Shown here: positions 1 through 9,071 of the stretch, piece after piece
Layout of the letters: each line of letters starts with the position of its first letter
Position numbering within the stretch: position 1 is the stretch's first letter
Assembly: GCF_016745095.1 (NCBI RefSeq)
Contig: NZ_CP067087.1
Location: 310,001-374,000 of the forward strand
Reading direction: 5' to 3'
DNA from: Croceicoccus sp. YJ47
Lineage (GTDB): Bacteria > Pseudomonadota > Alphaproteobacteria > Sphingomonadales > Sphingomonadaceae
DNA: 64,000 nucleotides
The notes under the pieces: generated by a model
Seen by the model: the letters and a program-made list of their open reading frames with translations, nothing else
Databases searched by the model: none
Told to the model about the DNA's origin: nothing
Position numbers and translations under genes: made by a program

Positions 1-591
1 GAACGCCGCGCGCAAGGTCCGCGCATCGAGCGGGTCGACATGCGGCAACCGGCCCAGGTGACGCACCCGGCCCATGGCACAGATGATGCGCTCGCTATCC
101 TCGACCTCCTCGCCGACGAACGCGATGCCGAGAATCGGCACAGCGCGGCTGCGCAACGCTTCGATGGTGAGCAGGCTGTGATTGATGGTGCCGAGCGTGG
201 TCCGCGCGACGATGACCACCGGCGCGCCCCACCGCGCGAACAGATCGGCATAGAGCAGCCCGCGCGTCACCGGCACCAGCGCGCCGCCCGCCCCCTCCAC
301 CACGAGCGGGCCATCCACCATTGGCAGCGTCAGCCGCGCCGGATCGATCTCGACCCCGTCACGCTCCGCCGCGAGATGGGGAGAACATGGCGTCGTCAGG
401 CGATACGCTTCGGGCACGATCCGCGCCGCCGGCACGCCGAGCATCTCGACCGTCCGGCTGTCGCTGCCATCGTCGAGCCCGGCCTGCACCGGTTTCCAGT
501 AATGCGCCCCCATCGCGGCGGTCAGCCCGGCGGCAAAGACGGTCTTGCCAATATCGGTATCGGTCCCGGTGACGACGATCGTGCGGCTCAC
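1..591 (-). CDS. bioD: Dethiobiotin synthetase, C-terminal end cut by window edge
   Basis: ATP-dependent closure of the ureido ring of 7,8-diaminopelargonate to dethiobiotin, the penultimate step of biotin synthesis. The minus-strand frame opens with [17 protein letters not shown], the family's N-terminal P-loop (GTDTDIGKT), then HYWKPVQAG and [12 protein letters not shown], both typical of BioD. The start is a GTG at 591 that overlaps the bioF stop (GTGA), implying translational coupling. No stop is reached before position 1, so 197 codons are visible and the last residues lie outside the window. The longer overlapping frames in this stretch do not show these motifs and were ignored. Confidence 0.9.
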   Translation of the reverse strand, partial: MSRTIVVTGTDTDIGKTVFAAGLTAAMGAHYWKPVQAGLDDGSDSRTVEMLGVPAARIVPEAYRLTTPCSPHLAAERDGVEIDPARLTLPMVDGPLVVEGAGGALVPVTRGLLYADLFARWGAPVVIVARTTLGTINHSLLTIEALRSRAVPILGIAFVGEEVEDSERIICAMGRVRHLGRLPHVDPLDARTLRAAF

Positions 592-1709
592 AACAACCGC
601 TCCATCGCATGAATGAGCGCGTCCATATCCTCTTCGTCGCTGTTGAGCGTGATCGAGAGGCGCAGCCGGGCGGTGCCCTGTGGCACGGTAGGCGGTCGAA
701 TGCCGCGAATGTCGAATCCCTCGGCCTGCAAGGCGGCGGCAATCTGCATCGTGCGCGCTTCCTCCCCGATGACGACAGGCTGTATCTGCGACCCGCTGGG
801 CGCGATGCCGAGCGCGGCGAACCGATCGGCCGCGCCCTGCACGCGTGTGCGCAGCCTCTGGCGAAGGTCGTCGCCTTCCGCGATCAGGCGCAGCGCATCG
901 CCGACCACCGCGGCCATCAACGGCGACGGCGCGGTGGAAAATATGAACCCCCGGCCCCGGTTGATGAGGAAGTCGCGGATCACATCCGAACACAGCACCA
1001 GCGCCCCTTCGCAGCCCAGCGCCTTTCCGCAGGTGGCGAGCACGATCGCGTGTTCCTCCCCCTGCAAACCGGACGCCAGCCCGCGCCCCTGCGGCCCGTA
1101 AACACCGACCGCATGCGCCTCATCGATGAACAGCGTGGCGCCGACCGCCCGCGCCAGCGCCGCAAATGCGGCAACCGGCGCGACGTCGCCATCCATGCTG
1201 TATAATGTTTCGAAAGCGATCCACGGCGTGCCGGACCCGCCCGATGCACGCCATTGCGCGATCGCGTCGGCGGCGGCATCCACGTCATTATGGGCAAAGC
1301 CGCGCCGCGCCGCCCGCGACAGTCGCATCCCCTCATGCGCGCTCGCGTGGATGAGCGCATCGTGAAAGATGCAGTCCTCCTTCTGTGGGAGCGTGGAAAA
1401 CAGGAGGCTGTTCGCGGCGAAACCCGTGCTCATGAATAGCGCCGCCTCCGACCCAAAAAATCGCGCGGCATCTTCCTCCACCTGCGCATGTTCCGCCCTG
1501 TGCCCGCGCAGCAGGCGCGAGCCGCCGGAGCCCATCGGCACCCCGCGTTCGAGCGCATGCATCGCCGCATCGCGCAGCGCATCCGACCCGGCCAGCGCCA
1601 GATAATCGTTGGAGGAAAAATCCCGCCCGCGCGGCAAAGCGAGCCCACGGCGGCGCGCCATCGTGTCGAGCCGGGCGAGATCCTGCGCGTAGAATTGCGG
1701 CAATGTCAC
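588..1709 (-). CDS. bioF: 8-amino-7-oxononanoate synthase
   Basis: PLP-dependent condensation of pimeloyl-thioester with L-alanine, the first committed step of the biotin ring assembly. Fold-type I aminotransferase features are visible: FSSNDYLAL near the N-terminus, [17 protein letters not shown] (PLP-ring binding Asp/His) and [12 protein letters not shown] carrying the Schiff-base lysine. I place the start at the GTG at 1709 because GGAGAG lies about six bases upstream and the protein then begins [11 protein letters not shown], as expected for about 373 residues. The frame stays open upstream to 1787 but adds an Arg-rich stretch unlike the family. Its stop overlaps bioD, so the two form one transcription unit. 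Confidence 0.9.
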   Translation of the reverse strand: MTLPQFYAQDLARLDTMARRRGLALPRGRDFSSNDYLALAGSDALRDAAMHALERGVPMGSGGSRLLRGHRAEHAQVEEDAARFFGSEAALFMSTGFAANSLLFSTLPQKEDCIFHDALIHASAHEGMRLSRAARRGFAHNDVDAAADAIAQWRASGGSGTPWIAFETLYSMDGDVAPVAAFAALARAVGATLFIDEAHAVGVYGPQGRGLASGLQGEEHAIVLATCGKALGCEGALVLCSDVIRDFLINRGRGFIFSTAPSPLMAAVVGDALRLIAEGDDLRQRLRTRVQGAADRFAALGIAPSGSQIQPVVIGEEARTMQIAAALQAEGFDIRGIRPPTVPQGTARLRLSITLNSDEEDMDALIHAMERLL

Positions 1710-1830
1710 CTTTCGCTCTCCGACGTCTCGCGATCCGCGCCGATGCGCCGATGTCCGCCCGCCCCGCAATAGGCGGGCGCCGCGCATTCACAACCCCCTT
1801 ACCCCTTTTGTCGTCGTGCCGAAATCGCGT

Positions 1831-2853
1831 TCAGCGGTGCTGCATCACAAAGCCGGTAATCGCATCGACCACGCCGCGCGCATTCGGCAAGGAGGGATTG
1901 GCATAGCTTGCCATGTTCGCGGCACGATCCCCCGGCGGCACGTCTTTCAACACATGGTTCACCCCCGGCAGCAGCGCGAGGGTCGCATCGGGCTTTGCCG
2001 CGTGCAGCAACCGGGCATCGCGGGGCGTGACCTGAATATCCTCTTCGCCCTGCACGATGAGGACGGGTTTCGAAATCTCTGCGATGAGCGCCGGGGGATC
2101 GATGGCGAAGCTGTCGATGAGGAACCCCTGCACCGCAGGGGCAAACAGGGCGGCGAGCGCCGGATGGAAACCGCCGGTATCGACGCGGCGGCCCTCCTCC
2201 AGCGTGGCAATCGCGCCCAGCGCATCGTCCAGTATCGGGGCATTGGCCGGGTTGGCCCGCAATTGTTCGCGCATGATCGTGCCCAGTGGCCGACCCGGTG
2301 CCGCGAGCGTGATGACGCCGCAGATGTTGCGCGCCGCCTCACCCTCCGCATTCGCGGCCGCGAGAAGCGCGACCGTGCCGCCCTCGCTATGGCCCATCAC
2401 CCAGACGCAAGGCGCACCCGTTTTCTCCACGATCGCCTTTGTCCAGGCATGCACATCGTTGGCATAATCACCCATGGTGACGGCGTTGGGATCGGCGATG
2501 GCGTCGGCGCTTGCGAACATGCCGCGCTTGTCGATGCGCACGCTGGCGATGCCCCTTATCATCAGCCAGAAGGCGAGCCCGCTATAGCTCGCGGCCTTGA
2601 TCCCGGCGGGGCTGTTGCCATCCCTGTCGGTCGGGCCGGATCCCGGCACGATCAATACAACGGGCGCGTCATTCTTGCTGACGTTCTGGAACGTTCCGTG
2701 CAGCATCCCTTGCGGCCCCGGCGCTTCGATCTCGCGTTTGGGGGGGTACACCGTTCCGGACGCGGCGGGGGCAAGCGATAACCCCGTTAGCACACCGACA
2801 AGCGCAAGGACGGCACGGCACCGCGGCGGTAAGGCGGGGCGAAAGCTGCGCAT
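1831..2853 (-). CDS. Exported alpha/beta hydrolase, substrate unknown
   Basis: Serine hydrolase of the alpha/beta fold. The nucleophile elbow GHSEGG is in VWVMGHSEGGTVALLAA and the oxyanion region is VLIVPGSGPTDRDGN. A late HVL motif near LLPGVNHVLKD supplies the probable catalytic His. The start at 2853 follows GGAGAA and gives a signal peptide (RCRAVLALVGVLTGLSLAPA), so the enzyme is probably periplasmic; 340 residues. The frame is open upstream to 2967 but that part is not signal-like. It is transcribed away from the PhoB-like regulator at 3110, sharing a 256-bp intergenic region that holds a Pho-box-like repeat. The substrate cannot be deduced from sequence. Confidence 0.75.
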   Translation of the reverse strand: MRSFRPALPPRCRAVLALVGVLTGLSLAPAASGTVYPPKREIEAPGPQGMLHGTFQNVSKNDAPVVLIVPGSGPTDRDGNSPAGIKAASYSGLAFWLMIRGIASVRIDKRGMFASADAIADPNAVTMGDYANDVHAWTKAIVEKTGAPCVWVMGHSEGGTVALLAAANAEGEAARNICGVITLAAPGRPLGTIMREQLRANPANAPILDDALGAIATLEEGRRVDTGGFHPALAALFAPAVQGFLIDSFAIDPPALIAEISKPVLIVQGEEDIQVTPRDARLLHAAKPDATLALLPGVNHVLKDVPPGDRAANMASYANPSLPNARGVVDAITGFVMQHR

Positions 2854-3049
2854 GTGTGCATTCTCCGAAGCGTCGAAAACTCGATCCGGCAAGCAGGCTA
2901 TCGTGAAAGGTCGGCGCCTCGCAAGTGTCTTGCCCGCCTCATATGGAACCGGGATCGACGCTTTCATTCGCCACGCCGCATACCCGTGGGGAGCCGGGCC
3001 GCTGCAATCCTGTACCGGCGTTCCCGTAACGCTGCGAAACCCGCCGGGT

Positions 3050-3069
3050 TCGTCACAAACCCGTCACAA
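3050..3069 (+). promoter_or_regulatory. Pho-box-like direct repeat upstream of the PhoB-like regulator
   Basis: CGTCACA occurs at 3051-3057 and again at 3062-3068, exactly 11 bp apart. An 11-bp repeat of GTCA-centred heptamers is the known layout of PhoB binding sites (consensus CTGTCAT repeated every 11 bp). It ends 41 bases before the ATG at 3110. Autoregulation is inferred. Confidence 0.4.
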
Positions 3070-3109
3070 CCGCGCGGCACTAACGGGCGGCACGGCGGGG
3101 ATTTCGATC

Positions 3110-3784
3110 ATGGACGTAGTCAATATCTTCACGACAGCGGCGCACACCGCTGCAACGGGCGACTTCGTGCATGGCTCGCAGCGGTTCGTTTTCGACCATC
3201 TGGGCTGCGACGGGCCGCAGCGCCTTGTCGAAGGACCGGTCTGGGCTTTCATCGACTGGGTCATGCCGGAAATGTCGGGGCTGGAAATGTGCCGGCGCCT
3301 GCGTTCCGATCCGCGCATGGACCATGCCCACGTGACGATGATCCTCGAACAGGACGATGCCGGCGACAGGCGGCGCGCCCTTCGCGCGGGGGCCGACGAT
3401 TACATGATCGGACCGGTCGACCGCAACGATCTGCTCGACCGCGTGCTCGCGCTCCAGTCGCGGCGACAGAATTACCATGCGGCCAATATCGTCGAGCGGG
3501 GCGATCTGGTCATCGACCTCGGCGCGTTGCAGGCCCGGTGGGATGGGACACCCGTCGACCTCAGGCCGAACGAATTTCGCCTGCTGCGCTACTTTGCCGA
3601 AAACCCCAATCGCGTGTTTTCCCGCGCGCAGCTGATCGGCGGGTTGGGAAAGCAGGAACCGCCGATCGACGAACGCACCGTCGATGTATGGGTGGGACGC
3701 CTGCGCCGCGCGCTCAAATGCGCGGGGGCTGGCGATCCCTTGCGCACGGTGCGGTCGATGGGTTACGTCTTCGACATGCCATGA
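3110..3784 (+). CDS. Atypical PhoB/OmpR-type response regulator with degenerate receiver
   Basis: DNA-binding transcription regulator of 224 residues: receiver-like domain (about 1-118), then an OmpR/PhoB winged helix (about 125-224) with ERTVDVWVGRLRRALK and a C-terminal LRTVRSMGYVFD hairpin. In the receiver the phosphoacceptor position is kept (Asp49 in FIDWVMPEMSG). The N-terminal acidic pair is absent (NIFTTAAHTA), the conserved Thr/Ser is Leu79, and the conserved Lys is Gly101 (YMIGPVDR, normally ITKPF). Ordinary phosphorelay switching is therefore doubtful. The ATG at 3110 follows GGCGGGG. No histidine kinase is adjacent. A Pho-box-like repeat lies upstream, and a TonB receptor operon lies downstream on the other strand. 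Confidence 0.8.
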   Translation: MDVVNIFTTAAHTAATGDFVHGSQRFVFDHLGCDGPQRLVEGPVWAFIDWVMPEMSGLEMCRRLRSDPRMDHAHVTMILEQDDAGDRRRALRAGADDYMIGPVDRNDLLDRVLALQSRRQNYHAANIVERGDLVIDLGALQARWDGTPVDLRPNEFRLLRYFAENPNRVFSRAQLIGGLGKQEPPIDERTVDVWVGRLRRALKCAGAGDPLRTVRSMGYVFDMP

Positions 3785-3858
3785 CCCACCACGAGTGCGC
3801 GTGAATGTGTGGTAAGAATGGGCGGAACCGATGCCGGCCCCGCCCCGTCCCCGTATGC

Positions 3859-6585
3859 TCAGAATTCGACCGACGCACTCAGTGCGAAGCTGCGCCCGAC
3901 CTCGTAAGTGTTGATCTCTATCCGGTTTTGGCCGTTCGACTGATATTCGAAATGGTCGCGCCCGGTAATATTGCGCGCTTCGAATTTCAATTGCACCGGC
4001 ACGCCCATGAAATCCGCTTCCTCGCGCGCGACGAAATCCACGCTCAACCCCGGATTTTCGAGGATGTCGGGAAGCGCATTCGTACCGCGGCTCGTCACGC
4101 GCTTGCTGGCATAGGAAAAGAGCAGCGTGAATTGCTGCAACCTGTCGATGTCCTCCAGCCCGAGTTGCAGATTGGCGAGATGATCGGACTGTCCGGTGAG
4201 CGCCGCGCCATCGCGGAAATAGTTCGACGCCGGCTGCCCGCCGCGCGGGAATACCTGCGTCACGTCGCCCTCGCCGACTTTGATTTCGGACTTCGTATAG
4301 GTGTAGTTGGCGACGATCACCGCGCGCTTCGTCGCGAACGCTTCGCCCAGGCCGAACAGGTCCTTGCTATATTGCAGATCGACCTCTGCGCCATAGAGCG
4401 TGGCCTTGGGCGCATTGGCGAAGCTGGTCACCTGCGCATTGTCGGAAAAGCTGGAATAGGCCTCGATCGGGTTGTCGATATCCTTGTAGAAACCGGCGAT
4501 CGAAACCCGGTCGCCGCCGCCGAGGTAATATTCCGCGCGCGCCTCGGCATTGATCAGTTCGCTGTCGATCAGGAACGGGTTGCCGTTGAACTGCCGGTTG
4601 GTGTCGGGATCGTAGTAAGTCTGAAAGATCAGCTCGCGAAATTGCGGCCGGGCGATGGTCTTCGACGCCGCTACGCGCAATTGCAAATCGTCGCTGGCCT
4701 CGAACGTGAGGGTCGCGGCGGGGAGGAAATAATCATTGGCGAGCGCGGTGCTGCTGCCCGAATTGGTCGGCGTGGCAAACAGCTCGACCGGGTTCACGCT
4801 CTGATCCGCGTCTTCATACCGCACGCCGATGTCGAGGTTCACGCGGTCGAGCGGATTGACCCGCAATTGCCCATATCCCGCATGGATGGTGAGTCCGGCA
4901 TCGAAGGCGGGATCGGCCTGCGTGCTTTCGATGAGGCCGATGTCGAAATAATCGATGATCGCATCGCCGAGCAACAGATCGGGCCGCAGCGCGCCGACGC
5001 CATCGGGAAAATCGGTCGAGGCGTTGAACAGGAATTCGCGCCGCTCGGAATAGCGGTCCGTATCGGTATAGGCATAGCCGACGCTCGCCCGCAGCCAGTC
5101 CGACAATTCATACCCGAAATCGAGGCCGCCGTAGTAAAGGTCCTCTTTCAATTCGGAGAAGGTGACGGACGCCGCGCCGCGCTGCCGGTCGAGCACGTTG
5201 ACGAACAGATCGCCGAACGGATCGTTCGGTTCGTTCGTGCGGACATATTCGAAGCTGTATTCGTACGGCGCCTCGCGCTGCGTCTGCGCATAGCCGCCGC
5301 GCAGGTCGATTTCGAGAGGTCCGAACTCCATCTCGCCCACGAATTGCGTGTCGAGCAATTGCCGCTCGAACCAGCCATTGTTCTGAATCTGCTTGGAAAA
5401 GCCGGACTGAAACTCGTCGCCGACCGAAATCTGCGTCTGTTTCAGCGTGTCGCGGATATAAAGATTGGTCCAGCGGAAGCTATGCTCGCCAAGCTCCAGC
5501 CCGAAACCGAGCAACCCGTTCACGACAATGCGGTTGTCGGTCGTGTAATCGCGAAAATCGGTGTTGAGATCGAGGTCGGCATTCACCGCCGTCTGCGAAA
5601 TGATCGCCCGGTTGCGCCAGCTATTGCTGAGCGAGGCGGTCGCGATCACGCCGAGCCTGCCATCCGAAAACACGTCGAAACCGGTGCCGCCGGTGATCGA
5701 GCCGGAGAAGTTCACCGGCAGATTGCCGAGGCGCTGCGCCACGACGAGATCGGGGTTGCCGAGTTGCTTCGCGATGGCCGCCTGATCCACGCCGAGGTCG
5801 GACAGGCGCGCGCCGCTGTCGAAGAAATCCTGCAACGCGGGCGGCGCGTCGCGCGTGCCGTCGTCGAAGCCAAAGGCGTCGATGTCGGAGCCGTAATAGC
5901 TGTACCCGTCATTGCCGGTCGTCTGCGTGTCGCCGCTGACGCCGCCGCCGATGCGCAGAAAGCTTTCGGTCGGCACCGCGCGGGTGGTGAGGTTGATGAC
6001 GCCGCCGCCGAATTCGCCGGGAAAGTTCGCCGAATAGGTTTTCTGCACCAGGGACGAGGCGACGATATTGGTCGGAAAAATGTCGAGCGGGACCACGCGG
6101 CTCAACGGCTGCGGACTGGGCAGGGGCAAGCCGTTGAGCAGCGCCAGCGAATAGCGATCGCCGAGCCCGCGCACGAACACATTGCCGTTGCCCACGATGG
6201 AAAGCCCGGTCACGCGGCTGAGCGCGCCGGCGATGTTGCCCTCACCCGTGCGGGCGATCTGTTCTGCCGACAGGACGGAGAGCACCTGCGTGCTGGCGCG
6301 CGACACGTCGCGGATGCGGCGGCCGGTCACGACGATCGCGCCGCCGCCACCGGGAATGGAAATGTCGGATTGATCAAGGCCATCCTCGATCGGTTCGCCG
6401 TCGACGCCCTGCACCTGATCGGTGAGGTCGTTGTCCGCGGACGGGCGCGGCGGGATGGCGCTTTCTCCGGTGCTGGGCGGTCCGCCGGTGCCCTGGGCCA
6501 GCGCGGCGCCGGGCAGGACCATCGCGGATGAAAGCAGCAGCAGCCCTGCGAGCCGCCTGCCGGAAGGCTGAAAGCCGGTGGACAT
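3859..6585 (-). CDS. TonB-dependent outer-membrane receptor
   Basis: Energy-dependent outer-membrane transporter of 908 residues. It has a signal peptide (LLLLSSAMVLPGAALAQG), a Pro/acidic linker, then a plug domain starting IVVTGRRIRDVSRAS with VFVRGLGDRYSLALLNG and FGGGVINLTTRA. A 22-strand-type barrel follows, ending in the aromatic SASVEF that directs BAM assembly. The start at 6585 has GAGGGGG about ten bases upstream, the same leader as the lipoprotein gene at 8262, which lies upstream in the same orientation. The two are probably one operon separated by about 115 bp. The substrate is unknown. Pho-box-like half sites upstream of the pair hint at a phosphorus compound, which is inference. 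Confidence 0.9.
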   Translation of the reverse strand: MSTGFQPSGRRLAGLLLLSSAMVLPGAALAQGTGGPPSTGESAIPPRPSADNDLTDQVQGVDGEPIEDGLDQSDISIPGGGGAIVVTGRRIRDVSRASTQVLSVLSAEQIARTGEGNIAGALSRVTGLSIVGNGNVFVRGLGDRYSLALLNGLPLPSPQPLSRVVPLDIFPTNIVASSLVQKTYSANFPGEFGGGVINLTTRAVPTESFLRIGGGVSGDTQTTGNDGYSYYGSDIDAFGFDDGTRDAPPALQDFFDSGARLSDLGVDQAAIAKQLGNPDLVVAQRLGNLPVNFSGSITGGTGFDVFSDGRLGVIATASLSNSWRNRAIISQTAVNADLDLNTDFRDYTTDNRIVVNGLLGFGLELGEHSFRWTNLYIRDTLKQTQISVGDEFQSGFSKQIQNNGWFERQLLDTQFVGEMEFGPLEIDLRGGYAQTQREAPYEYSFEYVRTNEPNDPFGDLFVNVLDRQRGAASVTFSELKEDLYYGGLDFGYELSDWLRASVGYAYTDTDRYSERREFLFNASTDFPDGVGALRPDLLLGDAIIDYFDIGLIESTQADPAFDAGLTIHAGYGQLRVNPLDRVNLDIGVRYEDADQSVNPVELFATPTNSGSSTALANDYFLPAATLTFEASDDLQLRVAASKTIARPQFRELIFQTYYDPDTNRQFNGNPFLIDSELINAEARAEYYLGGGDRVSIAGFYKDIDNPIEAYSSFSDNAQVTSFANAPKATLYGAEVDLQYSKDLFGLGEAFATKRAVIVANYTYTKSEIKVGEGDVTQVFPRGGQPASNYFRDGAALTGQSDHLANLQLGLEDIDRLQQFTLLFSYASKRVTSRGTNALPDILENPGLSVDFVAREEADFMGVPVQLKFEARNITGRDHFEYQSNGQNRIEINTYEVGRSFALSASVEF

Positions 6586-6653
6586 GATGTAAGACCCCCT
6601 CAAATTACAGGTCCGAAAACAGATAGTCGCGTGTGCGATGCGGGATGCAGCAT

Positions 6654-6680
6654 GGGGCCGCCCGGCGCGCGGACGGCCCC
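6654..6680. terminator. Hairpin between lipoprotein and TonB-receptor genes
   Basis: GGGGCCGCCC at 6654-6663 pairs with GGACGGCCCC at 6671-6680 with one mismatch around a 7-nt loop. In the direction of the flanking minus-strand genes no T-run follows, so it more likely acts as an intercistronic mRNA-stabilising or partial-termination element than as a full terminator. A short T-run follows only on the plus strand. Confidence 0.35.
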
Positions 6681-6699
6681 CTTTTCCGGCTGCGCGTCC

Positions 6700-8262
6700 T
6701 CAGTAGATCGGCAGGCTGGTGCAGGTGCCGACATTGCTGCCGAAGCTGATCGCCGCCGAATTACAGGTCCACCCCGTGGTCCAGTTGTTCGCGGCGTCGC
6801 GCACGGCACCGACGAAGTTCGCATTGTCGAAGAAGCTGGACAAAGCGGTCGGGTTGAAGGCCACCACGCCATTTTCGTTGGAGCCGTTGATGAACAGCAT
6901 CGAAAGCGTGTTGGTGAAATCCTTGTTGTTGTTCGATCCGGCATCGAAGATCGCCTGCGCCTGGCTTGCGCTGACATCGCCGCCGTCGCGGAAATTGGTC
7001 GCGCAATCGAGCACGACCGAATTGAAGCGCGGTGCGCCCTTCTCGTCCGCGCCGGAGGTCTGGATCGTCGCCGCATCGTCGAGCCGGATGCAGGGCACGC
7101 CGCTCGGCGCGACGATGACGCTGTTCACCAGCGCATAATCGGTGCCGCCGCGGATGCGGATCGCCTGGCTCGACGAGGCATTGCGGTGGACGAAGGTCGC
7201 GTTGGAAATCTGCGTGTTCTGACGCGGGGTCGAATTTTCGAGGCCATTGCTGGAATCCGCCTCGATGATGGTGTCGCCGGCGCCTTCGCGCTGTACGGCG
7301 ATGACATATTGCAGATTGGCCTTCACGCCGGTGTCGGTGTCGATCGAATCGTCCTCGGCCCCCACGACGATCAGGTTCTTCAGATTGACGCGCCCGCCGA
7401 AGAATTCGACGCCGTCATCGGACGAATTATAGGACATGATGTGGTCGAGCTGCGTGCCCGAACCGCTGCCGCCGGTGGTGAGCGACTGAAGCTCGCTGTC
7501 GCCCGACAGGACGAAACCGGAATAGCGGATCTGCACGTAGCTCATGCGGCCCGAGCTGTCGTCGGGGGTCGCGCCGCCGAACAATGCGGGCTGTGCCGCG
7601 CCTTCGACCTGGCGTTCGCAGCCGGTGGTGCCCGGCGTGGCGCCCGGTGCAATGCAGTCGGTCACCGGCGCGCGGCCCGCGAGCACGACGCCGCCCCACT
7701 GACCCGAGGAGTTTTCGTTGTTGAGGCCGAGCACGTTGTCGCGGCTGGTGAAAAGGATCGGGCGCGAGGCCGTGCCGACCGCGTTGATCCTGTTTCCGCG
7801 GTTCACCATCAGGAAGGACGACCCGCTGGCGTAGATCATCGCGCCCGGCGCGATGGTGAGCGTCACATTGCTGTCGGTGGCGCCGTCGCTCGCATCGGCG
7901 GTCGGCCCGCCATCGGTGCCGACATCCACGCGGCCCGCCATGCGGTAAAGCAGCCCTTCGACATAGGGCAGCGTGGAGGAGGTGTTGAAACGCGCCGGCA
8001 TCGCGCAGACGCGATATTCGCCGGTCGGTCCGGAAATCGTGCCTTCGTCGGAAAGACCCTGCGCATCGGCGATGGTGGGACAGCCGTTCGCGGCTGTCAC
8101 CGAACCGCCCGGCGTGGGCGCAGGCGTCGGCGCGGGCGTGGGCGCCGGATTGTTGATGATGACATTGCCGCCCGTGCCGGGCGATGCGATGTCCTCCGGC
8201 CCGCAGGCGGCCAGCGCCAGCATGCTGCAGCCAAGAACGAGCGTACGGGAAATAGTGGTCAC
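6700..8262 (-). CDS. Outer-membrane-type lipoprotein, probable beta-helix, partner of TonB receptor
   Basis: Predicted lipoprotein of 520 residues. The GTG start at 8262 follows GAGGGGG. The signal VTTISRTLVLGCSMLALAAC ends in a lipobox with Cys20, then an Asn/Pro linker with a (PT/PA) repeat (PAPTPAPTPAPTPGG). The body is rich in Asn, Asp, Gly and Ser, with motifs such as GQWGGVVLAGRAPV and RMSYVQIRYSGF recurring in a style typical of right-handed parallel beta-helix proteins. There is no catalytic motif I can name. The shared ribosome-binding leader and orientation with the receptor at 6585 suggest a surface capture or degradation partner. The frame is open further upstream, but the lipobox fixes the start. 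Confidence 0.7.
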   Translation of the reverse strand: MTTISRTLVLGCSMLALAACGPEDIASPGTGGNVIINNPAPTPAPTPAPTPGGSVTAANGCPTIADAQGLSDEGTISGPTGEYRVCAMPARFNTSSTLPYVEGLLYRMAGRVDVGTDGGPTADASDGATDSNVTLTIAPGAMIYASGSSFLMVNRGNRINAVGTASRPILFTSRDNVLGLNNENSSGQWGGVVLAGRAPVTDCIAPGATPGTTGCERQVEGAAQPALFGGATPDDSSGRMSYVQIRYSGFVLSGDSELQSLTTGGSGSGTQLDHIMSYNSSDDGVEFFGGRVNLKNLIVVGAEDDSIDTDTGVKANLQYVIAVQREGAGDTIIEADSSNGLENSTPRQNTQISNATFVHRNASSSQAIRIRGGTDYALVNSVIVAPSGVPCIRLDDAATIQTSGADEKGAPRFNSVVLDCATNFRDGGDVSASQAQAIFDAGSNNNKDFTNTLSMLFINGSNENGVVAFNPTALSSFFDNANFVGAVRDAANNWTTGWTCNSAAISFGSNVGTCTSLPIY

Positions 8263-8431
8263 GGCGGCGGTCCCCCTCAAGTAAAAACCGAGAATCAAAT
8301 CCTGCGAATTCGGCTTCGCGAAGGCGGACCTAGATGCGCGTTGTGACAGTTTCTTTGCGCTCGTCTGATAATTCGGACGAGAATTTGCAGCGGACGCAAA
8401 TTGCCTATGACGACCCCCTCCTTCGCCGAAT

Positions 8432-8457
8432 GTTACAGTTCGATGACATTGTGACAT
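8432..8457 (-). promoter_or_regulatory. Pho-box-like repeats upstream of lipoprotein/TonB-receptor operon
   Basis: Read on the minus strand, ATGTCATCGAACTGTAAC (8449 to 8432) has TGTCA and TGTAA exactly 11 bp apart and resembles CTGTCAT-N4-CTGTCAT. A further TGTCAC half site lies just upstream (8456 to 8451). It sits about 170 bases before the lipoprotein start and about 70 bases before the divergent TPR gene. PhoB binding is inferred. Confidence 0.45.
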
Positions 8458-8526
8458 TTTGATTGCAGAGGCGGGCGGCGCGGCGCAAAATCGGTTTCAA
8501 TAAGAAGACCGAGATGGAGAAATGCC

Positions 8527-8901
8527 ATGGCTTTTGCCGCCCTTGCCCTCACCCTGATGCTGAGCCCTGCCCCCGCGATCGGCGCGGAGCGTGTCGATGT
8601 CGCCTATGAAGCGATGCGCGCCGGACAGGATGCCGCCGCCATCCGCCAGATCGAAGCGAACGAGGCCCTGGCCGAGGATGATCCCGCCCGGCTCATCAAC
8701 CTCGGCATCGCCTATGCGCGGCAGGATGACACCGCCGCCGCCCGCACCATGTTCGAGGCCGCCGCGAACAATGCCGACCGCTTCGCCCTTGAAACGGCGA
8801 GTGGTCAGTGGGTCGACAGCAAGGTGCTCGCCCGTAGTGCGCTCGCCATGCTGGAGCGTGGCGAATTTGCCGCTGGCGAACGGCTCGCCACCGCCGACTG
8901 A
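8527..8901 (+). CDS. Small exported TPR-like protein
   Basis: Protein of 124 residues with an N-terminal signal sequence (MAFAALALTLMLSPAPAIGAE). Two to three helical hairpins of TPR character follow: AYEAMRAGQDAAAIRQIEAN, then DPARLINLGIAYARQDDTAAARTMFEAAANN. GGAGAAATGCC directly precedes the ATG. It is divergent from the lipoprotein gene and shares its upstream region. A periplasmic protein-protein interaction role is likely from the repeats, but no specific partner is visible. Confidence 0.7.
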   Translation: MAFAALALTLMLSPAPAIGAERVDVAYEAMRAGQDAAAIRQIEANEALAEDDPARLINLGIAYARQDDTAAARTMFEAAANNADRFALETASGQWVDSKVLARSALAMLERGEFAAGERLATAD

Positions 8902-9071
8902 CCTTATATCGCACCGGCGGATGCGCGTGTCGCTCCGCCGGCGATTGACGTTTTGCGCGGAGAGTGACGCCTGCCGCGCCATATGACGGGGTGTAGCGTC
9001 CGTCCGCGCGCCGGCGTGCGGGAACGCTTCCTGAACAGGCGGGTTTTTCATCCTGCGCCCTGAACGCGAGC

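Noticed and set aside
3805-6531. 908-codon plus-strand open frame opposite the TonB receptor
   Set aside because: It mirrors the receptor gene codon for codon in a GC-rich sequence, has no ribosome site or recognisable domain, and reads as Arg/Glu/Ala-rich low-complexity protein.
8100-8160. Tandem repeat in the lipoprotein gene, considered as a CRISPR or regulatory repeat
   Set aside because: It is in frame and encodes a Pro/Thr/Ala linker (PAPTPAPTPAPTP) after the lipobox, a normal spacer.
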